A stretch of DNA of 61,196 nucleotides from Streptomyces sp. MUM 178J (GCF_022414575.1 NZ_JADWYQ010000038.1:1-61196), one strand, 5' to 3'; counted from the first letter of the stretch, positions 42,495 through 51,660 are shown. The notes: generated by a model not told the origin, from the letters alone. A program made the numbers and translations.

Positions 42495-45295
42495 CGCAGG
42501 ACGCACCGGAACCGAACAAGGAGGCCGCGCCGCCGTCGCGCGTCTCACCGGCTGCGGGCGCGACCGGGGGGCCCGCGCCAGGCGACGCCGAACCGGCGGC
42601 GCTCACGGGGCTGCCGGACGACGGCGACGGCGACGGCGAAACCGGCGCCTCCGCACCCGGCGGCAGCTCGACGGCCACCGAACCACCCGGTGACGCCCCA
42701 CACGCGGCGTACGCACCCCTCACTGCCGCGCCGGCCGGGGGCAACGGCGCCCGGACCGGGGGGTCCATCCCACCCGGCCACGCCGAACACACAGCCCACA
42801 CGCCGAACCCGGCCGCACTCCCACAGTTGGCGAAGGCAGGCGACGCAGGCTACGACGACGACCCGGCGGACCCCGACCCGCCCGGCCACGCCGAACGCAC
42901 GGCCCACGCGCGGATCGCCGCCGCGCTCGCGGAGTTGGCGGGAGGCGGCGGGGCCGGGGCGCCGCATCCGTATCTGCGGCGGCATCTGGCGGGGCACGCC
43001 GCGCTCGGCGGGGTGCTCGACGACACACACGTTCCTCCGGCGCTGCTGCCGTGGCTGTCCGGCGACGGCGTACGAGGGCTCCTCGGTCTGCCCCGCGCCG
43101 GCCGCGCGCAGCAGTCGTGGCTCGCCGCGTGGGCGGCGATCGAGCCGTATCTGCGCGACGCCGACGTCGCGTCACGCCGCTCCAGCCTCCATCTCGCGCA
43201 TACCGCGCTGCGACACCCCGGCGTCCCGTACGCGCGGCTGCCGCAGGACGTCGCGGACTTTGACGGCTCACGGCTGCGGGTGCTGTGGTCGCGCTGGGCG
43301 CCGCCGGCCAACGTCCTGACGACGCTGGGCCGACGCGGCCTGTCCCTCTCGGCGGCGGCCGGCCCCGGCGGGACGCCCCTGCTCGCCGTCGGCAACGAGG
43401 CGGGCGGCATCGAACTCGTCGACGCGACGACGGGCACGGGCGTCGGAGACCGGATTCCGGCCCACGACGGGGCCGTGCGGTGCCTGGACTTCGTGCCCCG
43501 CGCCACGGGCGCGGGCGACCTCGTGTCGGGCAGCGCGGACGGCGTCGTACGCGTCTGGGACACCGGCCGGGGCACGCTGGTGCACCATATGGCGCTCCGC
43601 CGCTCGGCGTGGATCGCGGCGGTCGCGGGCTACCGCGACGCCGACGGCCGGCTGCATGTGGCGGCGGCCGGCGGGGACGGCTCGGTCACGCTCTGGCGGG
43701 AGGGCTCGGGCGAGCGCCGGCTCCCGGACCTGGCGGCCCACCCGCTGGACCGGGCTGCCTTCGCGCTCTCGCTCGCCACCGGGGCCGACGGCCGGCGCCT
43801 GCTGGTGGGGGCGGGGCGCTCCCTGCGCGTGTGGGACGTGTCGGACGCCGGGGACGCCGCCCCGCGCCTGATGTACCAGCACCCGGTCGACGTTCCGGTG
43901 CGGTCCTGTGCCGGTACGGGCGTCCCCGGCGGGGTGGCCACCGGGCACGCGGACGGCTCCCTCACGCTGTGGGACCTCGCCGGCGGTGCGCAGGCGGCGC
44001 TGCCCGGCGAGGGGGAGCCCGTCACCGCCCTGACGGCCCTCCGGACCGGGGACGGAAGGGATCTGCTCGCCGCGGCCGGCCCGGGAACCGCCGTCGACCT
44101 GTGGGACGTCGGCTCCCGCCAGTGGACGGGACGGCTCACCGGGCACGGCGACGCCGTGACCGCGCTGTGCGCTCTCCCGGCGGACGGGCCCGCCCGGCTT
44201 GCCTCGGTGGCGCGGGACAACACGGTGCGGCTGTGGGACGGTCAGGACCTGCGCCGTGCCGTGGACGGCGTCGACCCGGCCCCTTCGGCCGTCACGGCGA
44301 CGCTCGCCGGACGCCTCGGCTCGGCGCCGCGGCTGGCGGTCGGCTACGCCTCGGCGCGGGTGCAGCTGTGGGACGCGGGCACCGGGGAGCCCGACGCCGG
44401 TTTCGGCACGGCCCCGCGGCACCCGGTCTCCGCTCTGGCCTGGACGCCCGCAACTCCCCACGGCCCCGGTCGGCTGCTGTGGGCGGCGGCCGACTGCACC
44501 GTACGCGCCTGGGATCCCGCACCCCAGGACCCCGGCCGCGCCGCCGTGCCGTTCCCTCCGCTCAGGGGGCACTCGCTGCCGGTGCGGTCCCTCGCGTCGG
44601 CCGTGCTCTTTGACGGGCGGCCCGTCGCCGTCAGCGGCGGTGACGACTGCACCGTACGGCTGTGGGATCTGACGACCGGGCAGCCGCTGCTGCACTGGCG
44701 GCACGCCTTCCGGGTGCGCGCCGTGGCGGCGGCGTCCGACGGGCACGGCCGGGACTGGGTCGCCTCCGGCAGCACGGACGGGACGGTGCACGTGGTGGAG
44801 CCGGCGGCCGGCGGCCCGGGCCGGGTGCTCACCTGCCGTCAGGGTTTCGTCAACGCGGTCGCCTTCGGGGCCGATCCGGGCGGCCCGCTGCCGCCGTTCC
44901 TCGTGAGCGGCGGCGACGACGGCACCGTACGGCTGTGGGACCTCACCGCGTACGCGCCGCTGGGCGCGGTGCTGCGCGGGCACACCGAGGCCGTGGAGGC
45001 CGTCGCCGCCTGGACGGCGGTCACATCGTCGGGCGCATGTCGCGCGTTCGTGGCGAGCGCCGCCCGGGACGGCACGATCCGCTTCTGGGACGCGGCGACG
45101 TCGCGCTGCGTCCTGCTGCTGGCCGCGGGCAGCCGGGTCCGTGCGCTCTCGGCGCAGGGCCCGGCCCTGGCGATCGCGGGCGACGCCGGCGTCGCTCTCC
45201 TGGAGCTGGACGGGGACCTCGACGGTGACTTGGCCCTGCCCGCGCCCGACTGCCTAGGCCTGCCCGCGCTCGACCGTCTGGACCTGCCCGGCTAG
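42491..45295 (+). CDS. WD40-repeat protein coupled to the caspase-STAND protein
   Basis: 934 residues. Its ATG overlaps the upstream TGA (ATGA). The first 130 residues are Pro/Gly/Ala-rich and disordered, then a helical segment (about 135-270: HPYLRRHLAGHAALGGVLDD, AWAAIEPYLRDADVASRR) of the kind placed between NTPase and repeats in single-chain homologues. From about 290 to 920 there are some 13-14 WD40 blades (SGSADGVVRVWDTGR, SGGDDCTVRLWDLTTG, SGGDDGTVRLWDLTAY), enough for two propellers. It is likely the sensor half of a split STAND receptor. No TTA codon was seen in it. Confidence 0.9.
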   Translation: MTQDAPEPNKEAAPPSRVSPAAGATGGPAPGDAEPAALTGLPDDGDGDGETGASAPGGSSTATEPPGDAPHAAYAPLTAAPAGGNGARTGGSIPPGHAEHTAHTPNPAALPQLAKAGDAGYDDDPADPDPPGHAERTAHARIAAALAELAGGGGAGAPHPYLRRHLAGHAALGGVLDDTHVPPALLPWLSGDGVRGLLGLPRAGRAQQSWLAAWAAIEPYLRDADVASRRSSLHLAHTALRHPGVPYARLPQDVADFDGSRLRVLWSRWAPPANVLTTLGRRGLSLSAAAGPGGTPLLAVGNEAGGIELVDATTGTGVGDRIPAHDGAVRCLDFVPRATGAGDLVSGSADGVVRVWDTGRGTLVHHMALRRSAWIAAVAGYRDADGRLHVAAAGGDGSVTLWREGSGERRLPDLAAHPLDRAAFALSLATGADGRRLLVGAGRSLRVWDVSDAGDAAPRLMYQHPVDVPVRSCAGTGVPGGVATGHADGSLTLWDLAGGAQAALPGEGEPVTALTALRTGDGRDLLAAAGPGTAVDLWDVGSRQWTGRLTGHGDAVTALCALPADGPARLASVARDNTVRLWDGQDLRRAVDGVDPAPSAVTATLAGRLGSAPRLAVGYASARVQLWDAGTGEPDAGFGTAPRHPVSALAWTPATPHGPGRLLWAAADCTVRAWDPAPQDPGRAAVPFPPLRGHSLPVRSLASAVLFDGRPVAVSGGDDCTVRLWDLTTGQPLLHWRHAFRVRAVAAASDGHGRDWVASGSTDGTVHVVEPAAGGPGRVLTCRQGFVNAVAFGADPGGPLPPFLVSGGDDGTVRLWDLTAYAPLGAVLRGHTEAVEAVAAWTAVTSSGACRAFVASAARDGTIRFWDAATSRCVLLLAAGSRVRALSAQGPALAIAGDAGVALLELDGDLDGDLALPAPDCLGLPALDRLDLPG

Positions 45296-45526
45296 CGCCC
45301 CACTCGGCGGGCTCTGCCCTGTCGCGGCACCGGGCCGGGGGGAGCGCCTCCTCCCGGCCGACCGGTCTGCGCCCCCCGGAGTTCGGGCCATGCGCCCCCT
45401 GAAGTCCTTTGTGCGCCCCTGCTGGAATCGCCAAGTCCACACCTCGGGCGTGTCCGGCGTCGGAAGATGATCGTTCAGGAACAGGCAGGTGACGAACAGG
45501 ACCGATCACCGGGTGAGGAGCGGTGC

Positions 45527-46213
45527 ATGAGCGAGGGGACAGTGTTAGGAGCGAGCCTCATCCGGGCGCCGGAGCGCGGGGTGTGGCGGCTGGGGAAGGC
45601 GAAGGACCCCTGCAAGTACACCTACATCAGCCCGGAGGACGACAGCCGTTCGGGTGGCAGCCGCTGGAGCCTGGTCAGCTACGGCACGCTGTACTGCGCC
45701 TCCGAGCTGGACGGCTGCTTCGCCGAGGCGCTGGCCCCCTTCCGGGTCGCTCCCGAACTGCGCGCGGTCATCGGCGACGACTGGCAGCAGCAGGCCTATA
45801 TGCCGCCGGGCCATCTGCCGCGGGACTGGCGCACCCGGCACACGCTGGTACGGCTGCGGCCGGACGAGGAGGCGCGGTTCCTGGACGTCGACGACGAGCA
45901 GACGCTGCTCACGCTCTCCGCGGAGCTCAAGGAGCAGTTGGAACGGCTGGGCGTCGACTCCCTGACGCAGGAGTGCACCCAGGGCCCCGACCGCAGGGTG
46001 ACCCGGCTGATCTCCGCCTGGGCGATAGCGCAGCGCACCCAGCAGCAGGGCCGGCTGATCCACGGGATCGCCTACCGCTCCCGCTTCGGACTGCGGCAGT
46101 GCTGGGCGGTCTTCAGCGATGTGGAGCTCGAAGAGATCGAGTCCCAGCCCATCTGGCCGGAGACGGAAGGGCTGCGCACGGTGGCCGAGGAGTACGGGCT
46201 CACCATCCGCTGA
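45527..46213 (+). CDS. RES-domain toxin (NAD-degrading type) with a TTA codon
   Basis: 228 residues from an ATG after GTGAGGAGCGGTGC. RES features: an N-terminal Arg (GVWRLGKAKDP), GGSRWSLVSYGTLYCASELD and the Glu of FAEALAPFRV, then a late Ser/Arg region (AYRSRFGLRQCWAVF). RES toxins of type II modules degrade NAD+. The usual antitoxin, an Xre/MbcA protein, is encoded downstream here rather than upstream. Codon 7 (45545-45547) is TTA. It lies 231 bp after the WD40 gene on the same strand. The longer insert after residue 100 is unusual. Confidence 0.85.
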   Translation: MSEGTVLGASLIRAPERGVWRLGKAKDPCKYTYISPEDDSRSGGSRWSLVSYGTLYCASELDGCFAEALAPFRVAPELRAVIGDDWQQQAYMPPGHLPRDWRTRHTLVRLRPDEEARFLDVDDEQTLLTLSAELKEQLERLGVDSLTQECTQGPDRRVTRLISAWAIAQRTQQQGRLIHGIAYRSRFGLRQCWAVFSDVELEEIESQPIWPETEGLRTVAEEYGLTIR

Positions 46214-46532
46214 CCCACCGGAAGACCACCGCGTACCCCACTCGCCCACACGGCTGAAATCCGCCATGTCCGCCGCCCCGCCCCGACCTCGGAACAGCCG
46301 GTAAGTCCGCAGCTCAGACGGTAATGCCGGGCGCCGGTAAACCACTTGACGCTGGCTCAGGAACGGTGAACTCTATGCATAGGTGGTGGAGTTGGACGTG
46401 GTTTACGGGTAGCTTTATTGGACCGGCCGGCTTCGCAGGACCTACAACCAAGACGATCAACTGCTCCCGCAGACCGAGAGAACCAGCACGGCGCGCATCC
46501 GACGCGCAAGGGGGAGCAGGGGGGAGCTGTTC
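46214..46532. promoter_or_regulatory. region between toxin and antitoxin genes, probable antitoxin promoter
   Basis: 319 bp without a gene. TTGACG at 46346-46351 could be a -35. The 10-bp palindrome CTATGCATAG at 46373-46382 lies where an operator would be; the spacing to a -10 is not ideal. The gap means the antitoxin gene probably has its own promoter. Confidence 0.4.
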
Positions 46533-46949
46533 ATGCCCACCACCGCCCCGAGCCCCACCGTCGGCGTCAAAGCCTTACCCAAGAGTGTGGCCAGCGCCGA
46601 ACGCGCCCATGTCGCGACCGTCCGCATGTCCGTCGCGGACATCGCGCGCTTCCTTCAGGACAATCTCGGCCAACGGCTGACTGCGCGGATCACCAACATC
46701 AGCGATCCGCGCCAGGTCGGCAAGTGGGCGTCGGGCGAGTCCGCCCCCCGCCAGGACGCGGAGGAGCGGCTGCGCGCCGCCCTGCAGGTCTTCCAGCTGA
46801 TCCAGGACGCGGAGAGTCTCTACACCGCACGGGCCTGGCTGATCGGGATGAATCCGCAGCTGGAGGACGAAGCCCCGCTGACGGTCATCTCCGACGGCCG
46901 CTTCAGAGATGTGATGGTCGCGGCCCGCGCCTATGTGGACGGCGGCTGA
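46533..46949 (+). CDS. Xre/MbcA/ParS-type antitoxin with a TTA codon
   Basis: 138 residues from an ATG after GGGGGGAGCTGTTC. The N-terminal half is a degenerate Xre-type HTH (MSVADIARFLQDNLGQRLTA; QVGKWASGESAPRQDAEERL). The C-terminal half AWLIGMNPQLEDEAPLTVIS then DGRFRDVMVAARAYVDGG is the DUF2384 toxin-binding domain of RES antitoxins. It should neutralise the RES protein and repress the module. Codon 15 (46575-46577) is TTA. Order is toxin first, antitoxin second, with a 319-bp gap, the reverse of most RES-Xre modules. Confidence 0.85.
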   Translation: MPTTAPSPTVGVKALPKSVASAERAHVATVRMSVADIARFLQDNLGQRLTARITNISDPRQVGKWASGESAPRQDAEERLRAALQVFQLIQDAESLYTARAWLIGMNPQLEDEAPLTVISDGRFRDVMVAARAYVDGG

Positions 46950-46970
46950 CGAGCGCTCGCAGACACCCGG

Positions 46971-47007
46971 ACGGCCCCCGAAGCCCTGAGGGAGCTTCGG
47001 GGGCCGT
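46971..47007. terminator. hairpin terminator between antitoxin and PEP carboxykinase
   Basis: ACGGCCCCCGAAGC and GCTTCGGGGGCCGT, perfect 14-bp arms, 9-nt loop. Serves both convergent genes. Confidence 0.88.
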
Positions 47008-47092
47008 GGTGTGCGGCGGGCCGGGACGACCCACAGGTCAGGGCGGATGCCGGGAGCCCGCCGCGGCATTCGGGGCGGTCGGCCCGGAGGGG

Positions 47093-48931
47093 TCAGCCCA
47101 GGCGGGCCACCAGCGCGCGGTACTCGTCCCACAGCTCCTTCGGAGTGTGGTCGCCGAAGGTGTTGAGGTGCTCGGGGACCAGCGCCGCCTCCTCGCGCCA
47201 GACTTCCGTGTCGACCTTGAGCAGGAAGTCGAGGTCCTCCTCGGCCAGCTCCAGGCCCTCGGTGTCCAGGGACTCCCTGGTCGGCAGAATGCCGATGGGG
47301 GTCTCGACGCCCTCGGCGACACCCTCCAGACGCCCGACGATCCACTTCAGAACGCGGCTGTTCTCGCCGAACCCGGGCCAGACGAACTTGCCGGCGTCGT
47401 TCTTGCGGAACCAGTTCACGTAGTAGATCTTGGGCAGCTTGGACTGGTCCGCGGAGGCGCCGACCTTGATCCAGTGGGCCATGTAGTCGCCCATGTTGTA
47501 GCCGCAGAACGGCAGCATGGCGAACGGGTCGCGGCGCAGCTCACCGACCTTGCCCTCGGCGGCGGCGGTCTTCTCGGAGGCGACGTTCGCGCCGAGGAAG
47601 ACGCCGTGGTTCCAGTCGAAGGACTCGGTCACCAGCGGGACCGCCGAGGCGCGACGCCCGCCGAACAGGATCGCGGAGATCGGCACGCCCTTGGGGTCCT
47701 CCCACTCGGGCGCGATGATCGGGCACTGCGAGGCGGGGACGGTGAACCGGGCGTTCGGGTGCGCGGCGGGCTCGTCGGAGTCCGGCGTCCAGTCACGGCC
47801 CTTCCAGTCCGTCAGGTGCGCGGGCGCGTCCTCGGTCATGCCCTCCCACCACACGTCGCCGTCGTCGGTGAGGGCGACATTGGTGAAGACCGCGTTGCCC
47901 CACAGGGTCTTCATGGCGTTGGCGTTGGTGTGCTCGCCAGTGCCGGGCGCGACGCCGAAGAAACCCGCCTCCGGGTTGATCGCGTGCAGCCGGCCGTCCT
48001 CGCCGAAACGCATCCAGGCGATGTCGTCGCCGATGGTCTCCACCGTCCAGCCGGAGATCGTGGGCTCCAGCATGGCGAGGTTGGTCTTGCCGCAGGCGGA
48101 GGGGAAGGCCGCGGCGACATAGCGGGGCTCGACCGGGCCGGAGGCAGAGGACGGAGGGGTGAGTTTGAGGATCAGCATGTGCTCGGCGAGCCAGCCCTCG
48201 TCACGCGCCATGACGGAGGCGATGCGCAGCGCGTAGCACTTCTTGCCGAGGAGCGCGTTGCCGCCGTAGCCGGAGCCGTACGACCAGATCTCACGCGTCT
48301 CGGGGAAGTGCGAGATGTACTTGGTGGAGTTGCACGGCCACGGAACGTCGGCCTGCCCGGGCTCCAGCGGGGCGCCCAGTGTGTGGACGGCCTTGACGAA
48401 GAAGCCGTCGGAGCCCAGTTCGTCGAGGACGGGGCGGCCCATCCGGGTCATGGTGCGCATGGAGACCGCGACATAGGCGGAGTCGGTGATCTCGACGCCG
48501 ATGGCGGAGAGCGGCGAGCCGAGCGGGCCCATGCAGAACGGCACCACGTACATCGTGCGGCCGCGCATCGAGCCCCGGAAGACGCCTTTCTCGCCGGTGA
48601 AGATCTCCTTCATCTCGGCGGGGGACTTCCAGTGGTTGGTGGGGCCCGCGTCCTCCTCCTTCTCGGAGCAGATGAAGGTGCGGTCCTCGACCCGGGCGAC
48701 GTCGGTCGGGTCGGACGCCGCGTAGTAGGAGTTGGGGCGCTTGATCGGATCGAGCTTCCGGAAGGTGCCCTTGGCGACGAGCTCCTCGCACAGGCGCTCG
48801 TACTCAGCCTCGGAACCGTCACACCAGACGACGCTGTCCGGCTGCGTGATTGCTGCGATCTCGTCTACCCAGGCGATGAGCTCCTGGTGGGTGGTGGGGA
48901 CGGTGTCGGGAGCCGCGATGTCGCGCGCCAC
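47093..48931 (-). CDS. pckG: GTP-dependent phosphoenolpyruvate carboxykinase
   Basis: 612 residues from the GTG at 48931, which follows TTAGGAGCAATC and gives the family start MARDIAAP. An upstream in-frame ATG (49021) adds 30 unrelated residues. The P-loop with active-site Cys is [15 protein letters not shown] (Cys280). Substrate residues lie in [17 protein letters not shown] and [19 protein letters not shown], and the guanine-site region in [13 protein letters not shown] and [11 protein letters not shown]. It converts oxaloacetate plus GTP to PEP and CO2 for gluconeogenesis. Monocistronic, with a T-rich leader just ahead of the ribosome site. Confidence 0.97.
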   Translation of the reverse strand: MARDIAAPDTVPTTHQELIAWVDEIAAITQPDSVVWCDGSEAEYERLCEELVAKGTFRKLDPIKRPNSYYAASDPTDVARVEDRTFICSEKEEDAGPTNHWKSPAEMKEIFTGEKGVFRGSMRGRTMYVVPFCMGPLGSPLSAIGVEITDSAYVAVSMRTMTRMGRPVLDELGSDGFFVKAVHTLGAPLEPGQADVPWPCNSTKYISHFPETREIWSYGSGYGGNALLGKKCYALRIASVMARDEGWLAEHMLILKLTPPSSASGPVEPRYVAAAFPSACGKTNLAMLEPTISGWTVETIGDDIAWMRFGEDGRLHAINPEAGFFGVAPGTGEHTNANAMKTLWGNAVFTNVALTDDGDVWWEGMTEDAPAHLTDWKGRDWTPDSDEPAAHPNARFTVPASQCPIIAPEWEDPKGVPISAILFGGRRASAVPLVTESFDWNHGVFLGANVASEKTAAAEGKVGELRRDPFAMLPFCGYNMGDYMAHWIKVGASADQSKLPKIYYVNWFRKNDAGKFVWPGFGENSRVLKWIVGRLEGVAEGVETPIGILPTRESLDTEGLELAEEDLDFLLKVDTEVWREEAALVPEHLNTFGDHTPKELWDEYRALVARLG

Positions 48932-49213
48932 GATTGCTCCTAAATGAGGGGTTTTGTTGTTTTTTGCCCCTTGGGGGCCGCGACCCGGATGCTTCACGGT
49001 AAAGATCTCCTTGGCGCTCATCCGGTGCCGACCGCACTCATCTGATCATCGATGCCAGCTGCCCATATGTCCAGAGGGCCTCTCACGTGAGCATGGCCAC
49101 TCATGCGTCACTCCTGATTCGCCGGAGTGCGGCGCGCGCTTCTCCTGGAGGAGACGGCACGGTGTGACGAAGACGGACTCCTGCGCCTACGGCTCCGTAG
49201 GTACCATCCCGTC

Positions 49214-49930
49214 ATGACTGCCGCCGCCGCGCCCGAAGCGACCGAGACAGCAACGACGACAGCCGAGAACGAGATATCCGCGGACCGGCACCACCTGCTG
49301 AAGCCACGACTGCGCGGCTGGCTGCACGCCGGGATGTTCCCTGCCGTCGTGGTCGCCGGGCTGGTGCTCACGGCACTCGCGGACACCACCCGCGCCCGGA
49401 TCGCCTGTGCGATCTATGTGCTCACCGCCTGCCTGCTGTTCGGGGTGAGCGCGCTCTACCACCGGGGAAACTGGGGACCGCGTGCCGAGGCCGTGCTCCG
49501 CCGCCTGGACCACGCCAATATCTTTCTGATCATCGCGGGCACATATACCCCGCTGACGGTGCTGCTCCTCCCCGATTCCACCGGCCGGACGCTGCTGTGG
49601 GCGGTATGGGTGGCCGCGGTGGCGGGCATCGCCTTCCGCGTCTTCTGGGTGGGCGCGCCGCGCTGGCTGTACACACCCTGCTACATCGCGATGGGCTGGG
49701 CGGCCGTCTTCTTTCTTCCCGAATTCATGCGCGCCGGCGGGATCGCGGTGCTGGTGCTCGTCATCGTCGGCGGCGTGCTCTACAGCGCCGGCGGAGTGAT
49801 CTACGGGATCAAGCGCCCGAACCCCTCACCTCGGTGGTTCGGCTTCCACGAGGTCTTCCACTCCTTCACGCTCGCGGCGTTCGTCGTGCACTACGTGGGC
49901 ATCTCGCTGGTCGCCTACCAGGTGCCCTGA
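49214..49930 (+). CDS. haemolysin III / PAQR-family membrane protein
   Basis: 238 residues with seven membrane helices. Family motifs: VSALYHRGNW, DHANIFLIIAGTYTPL and the C-terminal HEVFHSFTLAAF, which supply the putative metal-binding His/Asp set. The first 30 residues are an Ala/Thr/Glu-rich cytosolic tail. Bacterial TrhA/YqfA-type members affect membrane energetics; haemolysis is not implied. Divergent from pckG across 282 bp. Confidence 0.92.
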   Translation: MTAAAAPEATETATTTAENEISADRHHLLKPRLRGWLHAGMFPAVVVAGLVLTALADTTRARIACAIYVLTACLLFGVSALYHRGNWGPRAEAVLRRLDHANIFLIIAGTYTPLTVLLLPDSTGRTLLWAVWVAAVAGIAFRVFWVGAPRWLYTPCYIAMGWAAVFFLPEFMRAGGIAVLVLVIVGGVLYSAGGVIYGIKRPNPSPRWFGFHEVFHSFTLAAFVVHYVGISLVAYQVP

Positions 49931-50428
49931 CCGACCCCACGCCACGCCCGGCGGCCAGGGCAGACCGCCGGGCGTGTACGACCTGATGCTCGCCGTGGGC
50001 ATCCCCGGTGAGGATCTGGGCGACGTCGCCGACGCGGGTGCGGTCCAGACGTTCTCCGTCGTCGGCGAGCCAGGACGCGCCCGGCGCTCCGGCCCGCCCG
50101 GCCCCCGACGGCGACCCGCTGGATCGAGCCGGGCAACGCCCCCGGTCTTCCCAGCAAGCCGGGCAGGCCCCAGCGCGTCGGCTCAGCGCCCAACGGGACC
50201 GCTGCCCATCTTCACGCCGCGCCCCGTTCGGCCCGCGGGCGGACGGTGCGATGCACGCGCTGCCCCGGTCGAATGCGACCGGCGGCAAGCGGCAGCCGGC
50301 GGCCACGTACGTCCCGGCCGGCGGTACGCCCAAGGCGCTCGGCTCCGCCATGAAGCAGCCGCCTGAGCGGTTCGACCCCCGCACCCACCCATATGCGTGA
50401 TCTGCGCGACCGGGCGCCGGGCCCGGGG
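49931..50428. other. intergenic region, possibly decayed coding sequence
   Basis: About 500 bp between the PAQR gene and the TetR operator. A plus-strand frame beginning near 49974 (MYDLMLAVGIPGEDLGDVAD) reads like protein for about 25 codons, then becomes low-complexity. It may be a gene remnant. Nothing firm. Confidence 0.3.
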
Positions 50429-50475
50429 CCACCCGTATACGGCGATCGGCGCGGGACCACCCGTATACGGCGATC
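50429..50475. promoter_or_regulatory. twin palindromic operators before the TetR gene
   Basis: CCACCCGTATACGGCGATC occurs twice, at 50429-50447 and 50457-50475, 28 bp apart. Each copy contains the palindrome CCGTATACGG. They end 18 bp before the first ATG, so autoregulation by the TetR protein is likely. Confidence 0.75.
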
Positions 50476-50493
50476 TGCACAACCCGGCCCGGG

Positions 50494-51144
50494 ATGCCGG
50501 GGCCATGCATGACAATGACGTCCATGGCCGCCACCGCGCATCCCCACTCCGCCGCCCGCGCCGCCCCCGGCCTGCGGGAACGCAAGAAGATCAAGACGCG
50601 GCTGGCGATCCGGCGGGCCACCTACCGACTGATCGCAGAGCGGGGCTACGAGGCGACGACCATCGAGCAGATCGCACAGGCGGCCGAGGTCTCGCCCTCC
50701 ACGGTCTTCCGCTACTTCCCCAGCAAGGAGGACATCGTCCTGACGGACGAGGCCGACCCGCTGCCGGAGGCGGCGCTGCGCGCCCGGCCCGCGGACGAGC
50801 CGCCCATCGAGTCCCTGCGGGCCCTGCTGCACCAGGCGCTGAGCGCGATGTCCGCCGAGGCCCCAGAGGAGATGGCGCAGCGATCACGGCTGCTGGCCGA
50901 AGTCCCCGCGGTACGGGCCCGGATGACGGAGTCGGCGTCCCAGGCGGCCCGGCGGCTCGCCATGGTGATCGCGGAGCGCACCGGGCGCGACCCGGAAGAC
51001 CTTCGGGTACGGGTCTTCACCTCGGCGGTGCTGTCGGCGCTCCAGGAGACCGCCGTCTACTGGGCGGAGCGCGGCTGCCGCGACGATCCGGCCGCTCTGC
51101 TCGACCAGACGCTGGACACACTGGAGCAGGGCCTGACGCCCTGA
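50494..51144 (+). CDS. TetR-family transcriptional regulator
   Basis: 216 residues with the first ATG; ATGs at 50509, 50515 and 50524 are equally possible. The HTH is at about 30-75: RLAIRRATYRLIAERGYEAT then TIEQIAQAAEVSPSTVFRYF and PSKEDIV, a textbook TetR N-terminus. The C-terminal half (about 80-210) is the helical ligand/dimer domain. Twin palindromes directly upstream are the probable operators. The following gene is a VOC protein; no transporter is adjacent, so the regulon is unknown. Confidence 0.92.
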   Translation: MPGPCMTMTSMAATAHPHSAARAAPGLRERKKIKTRLAIRRATYRLIAERGYEATTIEQIAQAAEVSPSTVFRYFPSKEDIVLTDEADPLPEAALRARPADEPPIESLRALLHQALSAMSAEAPEEMAQRSRLLAEVPAVRARMTESASQAARRLAMVIAERTGRDPEDLRVRVFTSAVLSALQETAVYWAERGCRDDPAALLDQTLDTLEQGLTP

Positions 51145-51223
51145 TCCGGGAATCCGTTCGACAACACCCGTCGCGTCGGCGATCCTGCGGAGCGACCATG
51201 AACGGAGCCCAGGGAGAAGGCCG

Positions 51224-51580
51224 TTGAACCCCACCATCCGGCACATCACTTTCGACTGCACCGACGACCCGTACGAACTCGCCAGCTTCTGGAGCGCGTT
51301 GCTCGACCGCCCGATGTCCGACGAGGACGCGCCGGGTGATCCGGAGGCGCTGGTCGAGGACCCGTCCGGTGGCCCCGGACTGCTGTTCGTGAAGGTGGAG
51401 GAGGGCAAGGCGGCAAAGAACCGTCTCCACTTCGACCTGCAGCCGACCGGCCGCACCCGGGCCGAGGAGGTCGAGCGTGCCCTGAAACTGGGCGCCCGGC
51501 AGCTCGCGGACCGCACCCTGCCGGACGGCAGGGGCTGGATCGTGATGGCCGACCCCAACACGTCTGACTACCAGTTCTGA
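51224..51580 (+). CDS. VOC/glyoxalase-like protein with altered C-terminus
   Basis: 118 residues from a TTG after AGGGAGAAGG. The vicinal-oxygen-chelate fold is seen in IRHITFDCTDDPYELASFWS, VEDPSGGPGLLFVKVEEGKA and RLHFDLQPTGRT, ending GWIVMADPNTSDYQF. Related Streptomyces proteins continue after MADP with EGNEFCV, so the last strand seems to be replaced from codon 112 on. This is just where a foreign-looking segment begins, so insertion into the gene's 3' end is plausible. Metal-binding ability may be lost. Confidence 0.8.
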   Translation: MNPTIRHITFDCTDDPYELASFWSALLDRPMSDEDAPGDPEALVEDPSGGPGLLFVKVEEGKAAKNRLHFDLQPTGRTRAEEVERALKLGARQLADRTLPDGRGWIVMADPNTSDYQF

Positions 51581-51611
51581 GCATACGCGCACGTCACCCC
51601 CCAACGACCGA

Positions 51612-51645
51612 GCCCCGCCCGGCACTTGGCCGAACGGGGCGTTTT
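51612..51645. terminator. hairpin terminator with T run
   Basis: GCCCCG...CCGGC pairs with GCCG..CGGGGC, an interrupted stem followed by GTTTTG. It ends the VOC unit on the plus strand and the small-gene operon on the minus strand. Confidence 0.7.
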
Positions 51646-51660
51646 GCTGTCTGCGAGGGG

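Noticed and set aside
42867..43575. minus-strand open frames opposite the WD40 gene
   Set aside because: Shadow frames of GC-rich repeats; the plus-strand frame has clear WD40 blades.
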